From NCBI RefSeq assembly GCF_008329605.1, contig NZ_NPKO01000010.1, forward strand, positions 1 to 64,000: 64,000 nt of DNA, in the 5' to 3' direction. Below the pieces are notes generated by a model. The model saw only the letters and a list, made by a program, of their open reading frames with translations. It was not told the DNA's origin and did not search any database. Positions within the stretch are counted from its first letter, which is position 1, and every line of letters begins with the position of its first letter. The DNA comes from Mycolicibacterium sp. P9-64. GTDB lineage: Bacteria > Actinomycetota > Actinomycetes > Mycobacteriales > Mycobacteriaceae. The translations under genes were made by a program, and so were the position numbers. This document shows positions 1-7,439 of this stretch, piece after piece.

Positions 1-131
1 TCATCGTGTTCAAGCGCTCCATGGCCTCGGGTTACGCAGGCGTGCAGAACCCGCTGTTCTTCCGCGAGAACACCCAGATGTTGTTCGGCGACGCCAAGGA
101 CCGGGTGGACGCGATCAACGCCGCGCTATAG
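1..131 (+). CDS. pntB: NAD(P) transhydrogenase subunit beta, C-terminal fragment
   Basis: This is the last 42 codons of a gene that begins before the window; the reading frame starts at base 3 and ends with TAG at 129-131. The peptide contains KRSMASGYAGVQNPLF and later MLFGDAK, the conserved end of the NADP(H)-binding domain III of PntB. PntB is the membrane subunit of the proton-translocating transhydrogenase, which uses the proton gradient to reduce NADP with NADH. In M. tuberculosis pntB (Rv0157) is followed by a TetR gene (Rv0158), and the same neighbour is found here on the opposite strand. Only the C-terminal end can be judged. Confidence 0.9.
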   Translation, partial: IVFKRSMASGYAGVQNPLFFRENTQMLFGDAKDRVDAINAAL

Positions 132-142
132 ACGGGCGTACG

Positions 143-727
143 TCAGGCCCGTAGGCCGTGGGTGAGAAGGGTCGCCAACTCGGCATAGGCTTCGGCGTCG
201 GTCAGCCCCGTCGCGGTTCGCACACCGCGCTGTTGGATGCGGACCATCATCGTCGAGGTGAGGTCGGCGGCGAACGAAGCATGCACCTTTCGAAAGGCCC
301 CGGCGGCGACTCCCTCCTCGATCAACTGGCGCACGCGTAGCGCCGCAGCCCTGGTGTTGGCTTCGTAGACGTCGCGCGCCGAAGCGAACGCGCTGAGGTC
401 GGCCATGAACACGTCGGAGGCGACGGCCAGTTCGGCACCGACTGCGGTGAGGTACGCCGAGACACGCTCACGAGAACCGCCTGCGTCGGCCAGGGTCGCT
501 TCGACGGCGTTGGTAGCGCGTTTGAAGAAGTGCACCGTCACCCGCCGGACCAACTCGTCCTTACTGGCCGCCAGGGTGTACAGGGTCGACTTCGAGCACC
601 GGAGCCTGGACGCGATGTCATCCAGCGTGAGGTGGCTGAAGCCCTCCGCCAGGAACAGGGTCAACAGGTCATCGAACAGCTTGGTCCGCCTGCGCGTTGC
701 AAAACCGCTGTCAGCCAGGTCGGACAT
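143..727 (-). CDS. TetR/AcrR family transcriptional regulator
   Basis: A 194-residue protein of usual TetR length. The N-terminal helix-turn-helix spans about residues 14-60 (LTLDDIASRLRCSKSTLYTL is the recognition part), followed by a variable all-helical ligand-binding region. It ends 11 bases after pntB, convergent to it, and is divergent from the acyl-CoA dehydrogenase at 818. The 90-base gap between them carries repeated AGTACT motifs, so it probably represses itself and the dehydrogenase. The position resembles Rv0158 of M. tuberculosis. The ligand is unknown; an acyl-CoA or fatty acid would fit the neighbour, but this is inference. Confidence 0.85.
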   Translation of the reverse strand: MSDLADSGFATRRRTKLFDDLLTLFLAEGFSHLTLDDIASRLRCSKSTLYTLAASKDELVRRVTVHFFKRATNAVEATLADAGGSRERVSAYLTAVGAELAVASDVFMADLSAFASARDVYEANTRAAALRVRQLIEEGVAAGAFRKVHASFAADLTSTMMVRIQQRGVRTATGLTDAEAYAELATLLTHGLRA

Positions 728-735
728 CCCGCGAT

Positions 736-798
736 AGTACTGCAGTCACTCTTGGAGTACTCTTTTTCGAACGATACTGATCGATCGATCTCAGTACT
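736..798. promoter_or_regulatory. Divergent control region with repeated AGTACT motifs
   Basis: The gap between the TetR gene and the acyl-CoA dehydrogenase contains three copies of the palindrome AGTACT, at 736-741, 756-761 and 793-798. The first two starts are 20 bases apart. Between the second and third copies lies a TCGATCGATC core flanked by ACTGA on the left and TCAGT on the right. This is the kind of dyad bound by TetR dimers. The sequence is seen directly; binding by the adjacent regulator is inferred. Confidence 0.55.
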
Positions 799-817
799 AC
801 TTTGAAAGGCGACCTTC

Positions 818-1957
818 GTGGCCGTAGACCGCCTGCTCCCATCTGACGACGCTCACGACCTGATCGCGCTGACCCGTGACGTCGCCGACAAGCTCCTCGA
901 ACCCATCGTCGACGCACACGAGAAGGCGGAGACCTATCCCGACGGGGTGTTCGCCCAACTGGGTGCCGCAGGGTTGTTGAGCCTGTCGCAGCCAGAGGAT
1001 TGGGGTGGCGCTGGCCAGCCCTTCGAGGTGTACCTGCAGGCGCTCGAGGAAATCGCCGCCCGCTGGGCCGCGGTCGCCGTCGCGGTCAGCGTGCACAGCC
1101 TGTCGTCGCACCCGCTGCTGACGTTCGGCACCGACGAGCAGAAGCAACGCTGGCTGCCGGGAATGCTGTCCGGCGAGCAGATCGGCGCCTACAGCCTGTC
1201 GGAGCCCCAGGCAGGATCCGATGCCGCGGCGCTGCGGTGCTCGGCCACCGCCGACGGCGACGGCTACGTCGTCAACGGGTCGAAGTCATGGATCACCCAC
1301 GGCGGCGTTGCGGACTTCTACACGTTGTTCGCGCGCACGGGTGAAGGATCCAAGGGGATCAGCTGCTTCCTGGTGCCGGGCGATCTGGACGGGCTGACGT
1401 TCGGCAAGCCCGAGGAGAAGATGGGCCTGTCGGCCGTACCGACCACGTCGGCGTTCTACGACAACGCCCGCCTGGATGCCGACCGACGCATCGGTGCCGA
1501 GGGCCAGGGCCTCTCGATCGCGTTCAGTGCGCTCGACTCCGGCCGGCTGGGCATCGCCGCCGTCGCCGTCGGCATCGCGCAAGCCGCACTCGACGAGGCC
1601 ACCCGATACGCCAACGAGCGAACCACGTTCGGCCGCAAGATCATCGACCATCAGGGGCTTGGTTTCCTGTTGGCCGACATGGCTGCGGCCGTCGTCAGCG
1701 CACGGGCCACCTACCTCGACGCAGCGCGCCGACGGGACAGGGGCCTGCCGTACTCGACGGAGGCCAGCGTCGCCAAGCTGGTTGCCACCGACGCCGCGAT
1801 GAAGGTCACCACCGATGCGGTTCAGGTGTTCGGCGGTGCCGGCTACACACGGGACTACCGCGTCGAGCGCTACATGCGGGAAGCGAAGATCACGCAGATC
1901 TTCGAGGGCACCAACCAGATTCAGCGCCTCGTCATCGCCCGCGGCCTTACCAGCTGA
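818..1957 (+). CDS. Acyl-CoA dehydrogenase (FadE family)
   Basis: A 379-residue flavoprotein of the standard acyl-CoA dehydrogenase length, predicted to introduce an alpha-beta double bond into acyl-CoA. The FAD and substrate signature YSLSEPQAGSDAA is at about residue 128. The C-terminal region has QVFGGAGYTRDY, and the stretch IFEGTNQIQR near the end contains Glu363 at the position of the catalytic base of short- and medium-chain members. The GTG start at 818 is preceded by GAAAGG about 9 bases upstream. It is a single gene divergent from the TetR regulator, with the LysR gene 20 bases downstream. The chain length and whether it acts on straight or branched acyl groups cannot be told from sequence alone. 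Confidence 0.88.
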   Translation: MAVDRLLPSDDAHDLIALTRDVADKLLEPIVDAHEKAETYPDGVFAQLGAAGLLSLSQPEDWGGAGQPFEVYLQALEEIAARWAAVAVAVSVHSLSSHPLLTFGTDEQKQRWLPGMLSGEQIGAYSLSEPQAGSDAAALRCSATADGDGYVVNGSKSWITHGGVADFYTLFARTGEGSKGISCFLVPGDLDGLTFGKPEEKMGLSAVPTTSAFYDNARLDADRRIGAEGQGLSIAFSALDSGRLGIAAVAVGIAQAALDEATRYANERTTFGRKIIDHQGLGFLLADMAAAVVSARATYLDAARRRDRGLPYSTEASVAKLVATDAAMKVTTDAVQVFGGAGYTRDYRVERYMREAKITQIFEGTNQIQRLVIARGLTS

Positions 1958-1977
1958 GACCGGGGCATGCCGGGGAT

Positions 1978-2868
1978 ATGCTCGCCGGCATGCATCTCGA
2001 CGAACTGCGCTGGTTCGTCGTCCTTGCCGAGATCGAACACGTTACGGATGCGGCCGCCGAGTTGGGCATCCCGCAGCCGACCCTGTCCCGCGCCCTCGCC
2101 CGCCTCGAGGCCGAGGTCGGCGTCCCCCTCTTCGATCGGGTGAACCGCCGGCTGCGGCTGAATGCCTACGGCGCCATCGTGGCCGAACACGCCCGTCGCG
2201 CCACCGCCGAGATGCGCTCGGCGAGCGAGCGGATTGCTGCGCTGCGCGATCCCGACATCGGGACGGTCCGGCTGGCGTTCCTGCACTCGCTGGCCACCTG
2301 GTTCGTCCCGGATCTGTTGCGGCGGTTTCGATTACATGCACCACAGGTCCACTTCGACCTCTATCAGGGTGCTGCGGACGCGCTCGCGAACCGAGTGTTG
2401 GAGGGTCACGCGGACCTCGCCATCACCTCGCCGCGGCCTGCAGGCCAGGGATTCGTGTGGCACGGGTTGTACTCCGAACGGCTGTGCGTCGCGGTACCGC
2501 ATGGACATTCGCTGGCCAAGCGTTCCCGGGTGCGGCTCGCGGACGTGGCAGACGAACCGTTCATCGTGCTGCGCGTCGGGTCCGGACTGCGGACGCTGAC
2601 CGACGACCTGTGCACGGCCGCAGGAATCCAGCCGCAGGAGGCATTCGAGGCCTCCGAGATTCCCACGATGGAGGGCCTGGTTGCTGCGGGCTTCGGGGTT
2701 GCGGTCGTTCCCGTACCGCGTGCCGAGCGCGCTGATCCGATGGTCACCTACCTGCCGCTGTCCGACGCAGGCGCCAAACGGCAGGTCGGGTTGGCGCTGG
2801 CCGCAGGGCGCGAGATGCCTGCGGCGGTGACGCGGTTCGTCGAATTCGTCAGGGACGACCGGACCTGA
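1978..2868 (+). CDS. LysR family transcriptional regulator
   Basis: A 296-residue LysR-type regulator. The winged helix-turn-helix lies at about residues 8-65 (TDAAAELGIPQPTLSRALAR), followed by the two-lobed periplasmic-binding-like effector domain, in which a hydrophobic beta strand and the GFGVAVVP segment near residue 242 are typical. The start may instead be the ATG at 1990, since homologous proteins usually begin with MHLDELRWF; neither start has a strong ribosome binding site. It lies on the same strand as the following MFS gene, and the 74-base gap between them contains a strong inverted repeat. LysR beside a YnfM-like MFS exporter is a recurring arrangement, so it probably controls that transporter. 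Confidence 0.85.
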   Translation: MLAGMHLDELRWFVVLAEIEHVTDAAAELGIPQPTLSRALARLEAEVGVPLFDRVNRRLRLNAYGAIVAEHARRATAEMRSASERIAALRDPDIGTVRLAFLHSLATWFVPDLLRRFRLHAPQVHFDLYQGAADALANRVLEGHADLAITSPRPAGQGFVWHGLYSERLCVAVPHGHSLAKRSRVRLADVADEPFIVLRVGSGLRTLTDDLCTAAGIQPQEAFEASEIPTMEGLVAAGFGVAVVPVPRAERADPMVTYLPLSDAGAKRQVGLALAAGREMPAAVTRFVEFVRDDRT

Positions 2869-2870
2869 TC

Positions 2871-2907
2871 ATGCACGTCAGGCATGATATTGCCTGACTT
2901 CATGCAT
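2871..2907. promoter_or_regulatory. Inverted repeat between lysR and the MFS gene
   Basis: GTCAGGCA at 2877-2884 is matched by its exact reverse complement TGCCTGAC at 2891-2898, with a TGATAT spacer. An outer pair, ATGCA at 2871-2875 and TGCAT at 2903-2907, extends the dyad. No run of T follows, so an operator for the LysR protein is more likely than a terminator. Confidence 0.6.
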
Positions 2908-2942
2908 TGGACATACGATGAGGCCCGGCCGACACTCGATCG

Positions 2943-4160
2943 GTGAGCATCGACGTACCGCACCTCTCCGACCCCTGGGCCGGACACCAGCGCGGATCGA
3001 CGGAGTACCGACGGCTGCTGGCGGCACTGTTCTGCGCAGGCGTTGCCACCTTCGCCCAGCTGTACTCACCGCAATCGGTACTGCCGCTCATCGCGGCCGA
3101 CCTGAACACCGGCGCGGCAAACGCAGCGCTGATGGTTTCTGCCGCCACCGCGGGCCTCGCGGTGGGCGTCATCCCCTGGTCGATGGCCGCCGACCGGATC
3201 GGCCGGGTGAGGGCGATGTCGATGTCGGTCACGGCGGCGACCCTCCTCGGCCTCCTCGTCCCGTTCGCACCGAGCTACGAGCTGCTGCTCGCGGGGCGGT
3301 TCGTCGAAGGCCTGCTGATCGGCGGCGTCCCGGCGATCGCGATCGCCTACCTCTCCGAGGAGATCCACTCCGACCACGCGGCGCGCGCAGCGGGGATGTA
3401 CGTCGCGGGCACCACCGTTGGCGGCCTGCTGGGACGGCTCGTCGCGGGCCCCATCGGGGAGGTCGCCGGTTGGCGGATCGGGGTGCTCAGCGTCGCGGCC
3501 CTATGCGGGGCAGGAGCACTCGGCTTCGTCCGGCTCGCACCCCTGCCCCGCGGGTACGACCCGGCGCGCGAGCGCTCCCACACTGCCGGTGTGCTCCACA
3601 AGCTGGCCACCAACCTGCGGTCGCCGCGTCAACTGGCGCTGTTCGCGCAGGCCTTCCTGCTCATGGGCGGATTCGTCGCCATGTACAACTTCCTCGGCTT
3701 CCGGCTCGTGGCCGCGCCGTTCCACCTGCCCCAGACGTTGGTGAGCCTGGTGTTCCTGGCCTACCTGGCGGGCACGTGGGCGTCGTCGCGGGCGGGGGCA
3801 GAGGCCACCCGGTTCGGGCGCAAGCGGGTGCTGCTGGCGTCGATTGCCACCATGATCGCAGGCGTGACGATCACGTTGAGCGACAACGTGTTCGTGGTGC
3901 TCGCCGGACTCGTCATCGGCACGGCGGGCTTCTTCGGCGCACATGCCATCGCATCCGGCTGGACCGGGCGCGAAGCCACGGTCGGCAAGGCCCAGGCGTC
4001 GTCGCTGTACAACCTCTTCTACTACGGCGGGTCCAGCGTCATCGGCTGGCTCGGCGGCGTCGTGTTCGATGCCGCAGGGTGGACGGCGGTCACCCTGACC
4101 ATCGTCGTCCTGGCAGGCGTCGCCGCCGCCTCGGCGCTGGCGCTGCTGCGCCGCGACTGA
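2943..4160 (+). CDS. MFS transporter, YnfM-like exporter
   Basis: A 405-residue major facilitator with about 12 hydrophobic segments and no signal peptide. The loop between helices 2 and 3 has the MFS signature in the form DRIGRVRAM near residue 95, and a second DR/GRKR-type loop (TRFGRKRVLL) occurs in the second half. GTG at 2943 is taken as the start. The closest remembered group is the YnfM/arabinose-efflux type of small-molecule exporter, often paired with a LysR gene as here. The gene ends one base before the convergent GGDEF gene. The substrate is unknown. Confidence 0.85.
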   Translation: MSIDVPHLSDPWAGHQRGSTEYRRLLAALFCAGVATFAQLYSPQSVLPLIAADLNTGAANAALMVSAATAGLAVGVIPWSMAADRIGRVRAMSMSVTAATLLGLLVPFAPSYELLLAGRFVEGLLIGGVPAIAIAYLSEEIHSDHAARAAGMYVAGTTVGGLLGRLVAGPIGEVAGWRIGVLSVAALCGAGALGFVRLAPLPRGYDPARERSHTAGVLHKLATNLRSPRQLALFAQAFLLMGGFVAMYNFLGFRLVAAPFHLPQTLVSLVFLAYLAGTWASSRAGAEATRFGRKRVLLASIATMIAGVTITLSDNVFVVLAGLVIGTAGFFGAHAIASGWTGREATVGKAQASSLYNLFYYGGSSVIGWLGGVVFDAAGWTAVTLTIVVLAGVAAASALALLRRD

Positions 4161-4161
4161 G

Positions 4162-5271
4162 CTACTCGCGACCGTCGGGGTTGGCGAGAACGCTCAAGGC
4201 GGGGTTGACGACGAAGCGGGCCCGGTTGCCACCCGCCTTGCGCGCTTCGAACATCGCCGCCGTCGCGATCGTCATGACCTCGTCGACGACGTCGTCGGGA
4301 GGAAGATGCATCAGCGGGCGCAGGGGCGTGCTGACCACACCGACGCTGGCGGTCAACCGCGACGGGGTGCTGCTCACCGCGGAGCGCACCCGGTCGACGA
4401 GCGGTGACGCGTCCGGGGTGGTGAACGTGTCGGCGATGACGAAGTCGTCTTCGGAGACGTGGGCGACGACCGCGTTGTGTCGGACGCAGCTGCGCAACGC
4501 AGACCCGACCGCGACCCTGGCCAGATCGCCACCGCGCTCGCCGGACATGCCCGTGATGAGCGAGAAGCCGTCGATGTTCACGATGACGAGAACCAGGTAC
4601 CGGTCGTCGTCGCGGTGGCGTGCCGCCAGCAGCGTTGCGGTCCGCTCGTAGAAGGCGCCGCGGTCGAGCAGCCCGGTCAGCGGCTCGAGCTGATTGATCT
4701 CCGCGTCGTCGCCGATGAGCCGGATGCCCGCCCGGCACACGGCGGCCGCGAAGACGTTGATTAGCGCCACCAGGCAGACGCTGCCGACGGCCAGCGCCGT
4801 GTCCAGAGGCGCGAGGCGGACCGCGAGCACCGTCAGCGTCGCGATCGCAACCGTCCACGTGAAGGCCAGCAGGCGCAAACCATGGAAGCACGTGGTGTAC
4901 GCGGAGAGCACCGCGAACGAGGAAGCGCCAAGAAGACCCGCCACCGGGCTCGTCGGGATGAGGCAGGCGATGGCGATGCAGATGGTGCCAACCACGACGC
5001 ACGCCGCCGACTCGGCCCGGGACGGCCACCGATGGCGCAACCAGCGCAGCGCCATCACCACACAGCATGCCGTGACGGCGACGGCGAGGACCTGACCGAC
5101 CAGACCCTTCGGACCCAGTGGGCTCACCAACGAGATGATCGAGACCAGACCGAGGGCGAAGATGACCCCCGCAACGACTCGGCACGTACTCGCCTGCAGA
5201 CCCCGCCCGGCAAGGATTGCCGTCAGCCAGTAGTAGTGATCATGCCGCGGCCTCCACCGCTCAGTCGTCAC
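4162..5271 (-). CDS. Membrane protein with degenerate GGDEF domain
   Basis: A 369-residue protein. Residues about 30-185 form several membrane helices. From about residue 195 a GGDEF fold begins with the usual entry motif EPLTGLLDRGAFYE and continues through VIVNIDGFSLI, but the signature loop reads SEDDF (residues 273-277) where active diguanylate cyclases have GGDEF or GGEEF. Loss of both glycines suggests it does not make cyclic di-GMP, and may instead bind nucleotide or act as a scaffold. No inhibitory RxxD motif is seen just before the loop. Start is GTG at 5271. It is convergent with the MFS gene and stands alone, with the histidine kinase gene upstream on the same strand after 96 bases. 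Confidence 0.8.
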   Translation of the reverse strand: MTTERWRPRHDHYYWLTAILAGRGLQASTCRVVAGVIFALGLVSIISLVSPLGPKGLVGQVLAVAVTACCVVMALRWLRHRWPSRAESAACVVVGTICIAIACLIPTSPVAGLLGASSFAVLSAYTTCFHGLRLLAFTWTVAIATLTVLAVRLAPLDTALAVGSVCLVALINVFAAAVCRAGIRLIGDDAEINQLEPLTGLLDRGAFYERTATLLAARHRDDDRYLVLVIVNIDGFSLITGMSGERGGDLARVAVGSALRSCVRHNAVVAHVSEDDFVIADTFTTPDASPLVDRVRSAVSSTPSRLTASVGVVSTPLRPLMHLPPDDVVDEVMTIATAAMFEARKAGGNRARFVVNPALSVLANPDGRE

Positions 5272-5350
5272 GCCGAGTCCTCAGCGCGAGAGACGCGCAA
5301 TGGACACATCACACCGACCCCCTCGTCACCCGAACCGATCCGAACCTATC

Positions 5351-5379
5351 AATGACGTGGCGGTTCGTCACCCGTCATT
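5351..5379 (-). terminator. Hairpin at the end of the histidine kinase gene
   Basis: AATGACG at 5351-5357 and CGTCATT at 5373-5379 are exact reverse complements that bracket the kinase stop codon (5368-5370). No T-run follows on the minus strand, so this could be a weak terminator or a stem that protects the RNA end. Confidence 0.35.
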
Positions 5380-6564
5380 ACTCGCCTCGGGGGGCGAGGT
5401 CACAGTCACCAGAGTGCCATGATCGATCTTGGATTCGATCACCATCGCACCGCCCATCGAATCGAACCTCGCCTGAAGCGACGCCAGCCCGATGTGCCCC
5501 TCTGCAACACGCTGCTCGACGATCGACGGCTCGAACCCCGCGCCGTCGTCGGCGACGGTGAGCACGATGCGGTCCCCGGCGCGGAACAGCCTCACGGTCA
5601 CCTCGGTCGCGCCGGCATGTTTGTTGATGTTCGCGAGCAGCTCGCGGGCTGCCCGGTAGAGCAGCGCCTGCGAGGCAGGCCTGCCGACGTCTTCGAGATC
5701 GGAATCGATGATGAAGTCGCCACGTGCCTCGTAGTGGCGCAGCAGCTCCCGCACCCCGGGCGCCAGACCAAGCTGGGCGAGCACCTGCGGGTGCAGCGCC
5801 GTCACCGTCGAACGCAGGCCTGCCGCAGTCTCGTTGAGCGCTGCGTAGACCATGTCCAGCGCGGGATCGGGGATGCGTTCGCGTACTTCGTCAAGCTCCA
5901 TCCGCGCGGCCAGAAGCGTCTGCAGCGGGCCGTCGTGGAGGTGCTCGGCGAGGGCCCGGTTGGTCCGTTCGTCGGCCTGCATCGACTCGGCCACCAGCCT
6001 GCGGCGCACGTCGAGCAGTGCCCTCACCCGCGCCGCACGACGGGTCAGGACCAGGCACAGCGCCGTCGTGGCGACCGCCAACCACAGCAGGAAACCGAAC
6101 TGCAGGTACACCACGTCGGGCAGACCGACGTGGTCGTCGCGTTTGGAGTACACGATCCACGCCGCGAGATAACACGCCGCGGTACTCAAGCCGAGGACGC
6201 CGGTCACCACCGGCCGGTCGCCGAACGCGACCGAGAGCGGCAACAGGAAGAACACCGGCAGAAGCGCCGCCGTCGCGCCACCGGAGACGACGCACAGCGA
6301 GACGACCGCCAGCACGTCGACGCCCGTGGAGATCCAGCCGCCCCAGGACGGCACCGGGCCGCGGAACACGGCGACCGCCCACAGCACGGCGACCACCGCG
6401 TAGGCACCGAGGATCGCCGTGTAGACGCCGGGCAGCCAGCTGTCGACCTCCCACAGCCAGACCAGGAAGCCCATCAGCGCGATCAGCGGCAGGCGCAGCA
6501 GCGCCGAGACTCGAACCGGTTCTGCCGCGAAGTAGTCGACGATGCGCCGGAGTTGGCGACCCAC
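5368..6564 (-). CDS. Sensor histidine kinase, NarL/DesK type
   Basis: A 398-residue kinase. Residues about 20-175 hold five or six membrane helices with almost no extracytoplasmic loop, so the sensed signal is probably in or near the membrane. The HisKA_3 dimerisation domain follows, with EHLHDGPLQ giving the probable phosphorylated His210. The ATP-binding domain has the N box in LANINKHAGA and the G box VADDGAGFEP. The gene starts with GTG at 6564, two bases after the stop of the response regulator, so the two are co-transcribed with the regulator first. The signal is unknown. Confidence 0.9.
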   Translation of the reverse strand: MGRQLRRIVDYFAAEPVRVSALLRLPLIALMGFLVWLWEVDSWLPGVYTAILGAYAVVAVLWAVAVFRGPVPSWGGWISTGVDVLAVVSLCVVSGGATAALLPVFFLLPLSVAFGDRPVVTGVLGLSTAACYLAAWIVYSKRDDHVGLPDVVYLQFGFLLWLAVATTALCLVLTRRAARVRALLDVRRRLVAESMQADERTNRALAEHLHDGPLQTLLAARMELDEVRERIPDPALDMVYAALNETAAGLRSTVTALHPQVLAQLGLAPGVRELLRHYEARGDFIIDSDLEDVGRPASQALLYRAARELLANINKHAGATEVTVRLFRAGDRIVLTVADDGAGFEPSIVEQRVAEGHIGLASLQARFDSMGGAMVIESKIDHGTLVTVTSPPEASNDG

Positions 6565-6566
6565 GG

Positions 6567-7238
6567 CTACTCCAGAAGTCCGCGACGCATCGCCTCCGCG
6601 ACGGCGGCGCCGCGATCGCCGACACCGAGCTTCTCGTAGAGCCGCTGCACGTGGGTCTTCACCGTGGACGGCGCCAGGAACAGCTGCTTGGCCATCGCCG
6701 GGATGGTCTGGCCGCCGGCGATGAGGCCGAGCACTTCCCGCTCGCGGGCACTGAGCGTGGGGGTGTCCGATTCGTTGCGGCGCTGGATCTCTCCCACCAG
6801 GCCCGCCGCGAGGCTGGGCGCCACGACGTCACGGCCCTTGGCACAGTTCAGCACCGCCTCGACGAGTTCGGCCCGGCTGGACTCCTTGGGGATGAAGCCG
6901 GCAGCGCCGTCCTGCAAGGCGCTGTAGACGATCGCCGATTCGTCGTGCGCGGAGATCAGCAGCACGCGCGTCGGCAGCTCGTCGCGACGCACCGCGGCCG
7001 CAACCTGAGCGCCATCGAGGCCAGGCATCCGGTAGTCCAGAAGAGCGACCTGCGGCTCGTGCGTGCGGATCAGCTCCAGGGCCGAAAGGCCGTCGGCGGC
7101 CTCGGCGACCACTTCGATCGCTCCGCTGGAGCTCAACGCGCGGACCACACCATCGCGGAACAGCGGATGATCGTCACCCACCACCACGCGTACCTTCTCG
7201 CCGCTCGACCCGGTCACGCGGTCAGCTTCGCACAACAC
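6567..7238 (-). CDS. Response regulator, NarL/LuxR family
   Basis: The N-terminal receiver domain contains the acidic pair GDDHP and the phospho-acceptor Asp68 in LLDYRMPG. The C-terminal LuxR helix-turn-helix begins at LSAREREVLGLIAGG and ends near residue 220. The start is uncertain: GTG at 7238 gives 223 residues, but GTG at 7217 removes seven residues not typical of the family, and neither has a clear ribosome binding site. It is the first gene of an operon with the kinase and is divergent from pks12, with a 201-base gap, so pks12 is a candidate target; this is inference from position only. Confidence 0.88.
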   Translation of the reverse strand: MLCEADRVTGSSGEKVRVVVGDDHPLFRDGVVRALSSSGAIEVVAEAADGLSALELIRTHEPQVALLDYRMPGLDGAQVAAAVRRDELPTRVLLISAHDESAIVYSALQDGAAGFIPKESSRAELVEAVLNCAKGRDVVAPSLAAGLVGEIQRRNESDTPTLSAREREVLGLIAGGQTIPAMAKQLFLAPSTVKTHVQRLYEKLGVGDRGAAVAEAMRRGLLE

Positions 7239-7439
7239 CGCGGCGCGTTCCCGAGATTGACACTCGGGTCACTCACCGCAGCGGTGGTCACGAAATCGTC
7301 ATCAGAAAGTCGACGATCCTCATTCATGATTTCTCCACGTGCGCACCCGAGCGCGGCCAACCCGAGACAGCATCGGATGTCAGGGTGCAAGCTGACTTGA
7401 TTTGGGGAACCACTGAGATCGGACAACAGATAGGACCGC

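Noticed and set aside
2918..4651. Open frame of 577 codons on the plus strand
   Set aside because: It overlaps the MFS gene and the GGDEF gene in a different frame and has the arginine- and proline-rich composition of a shadow frame.
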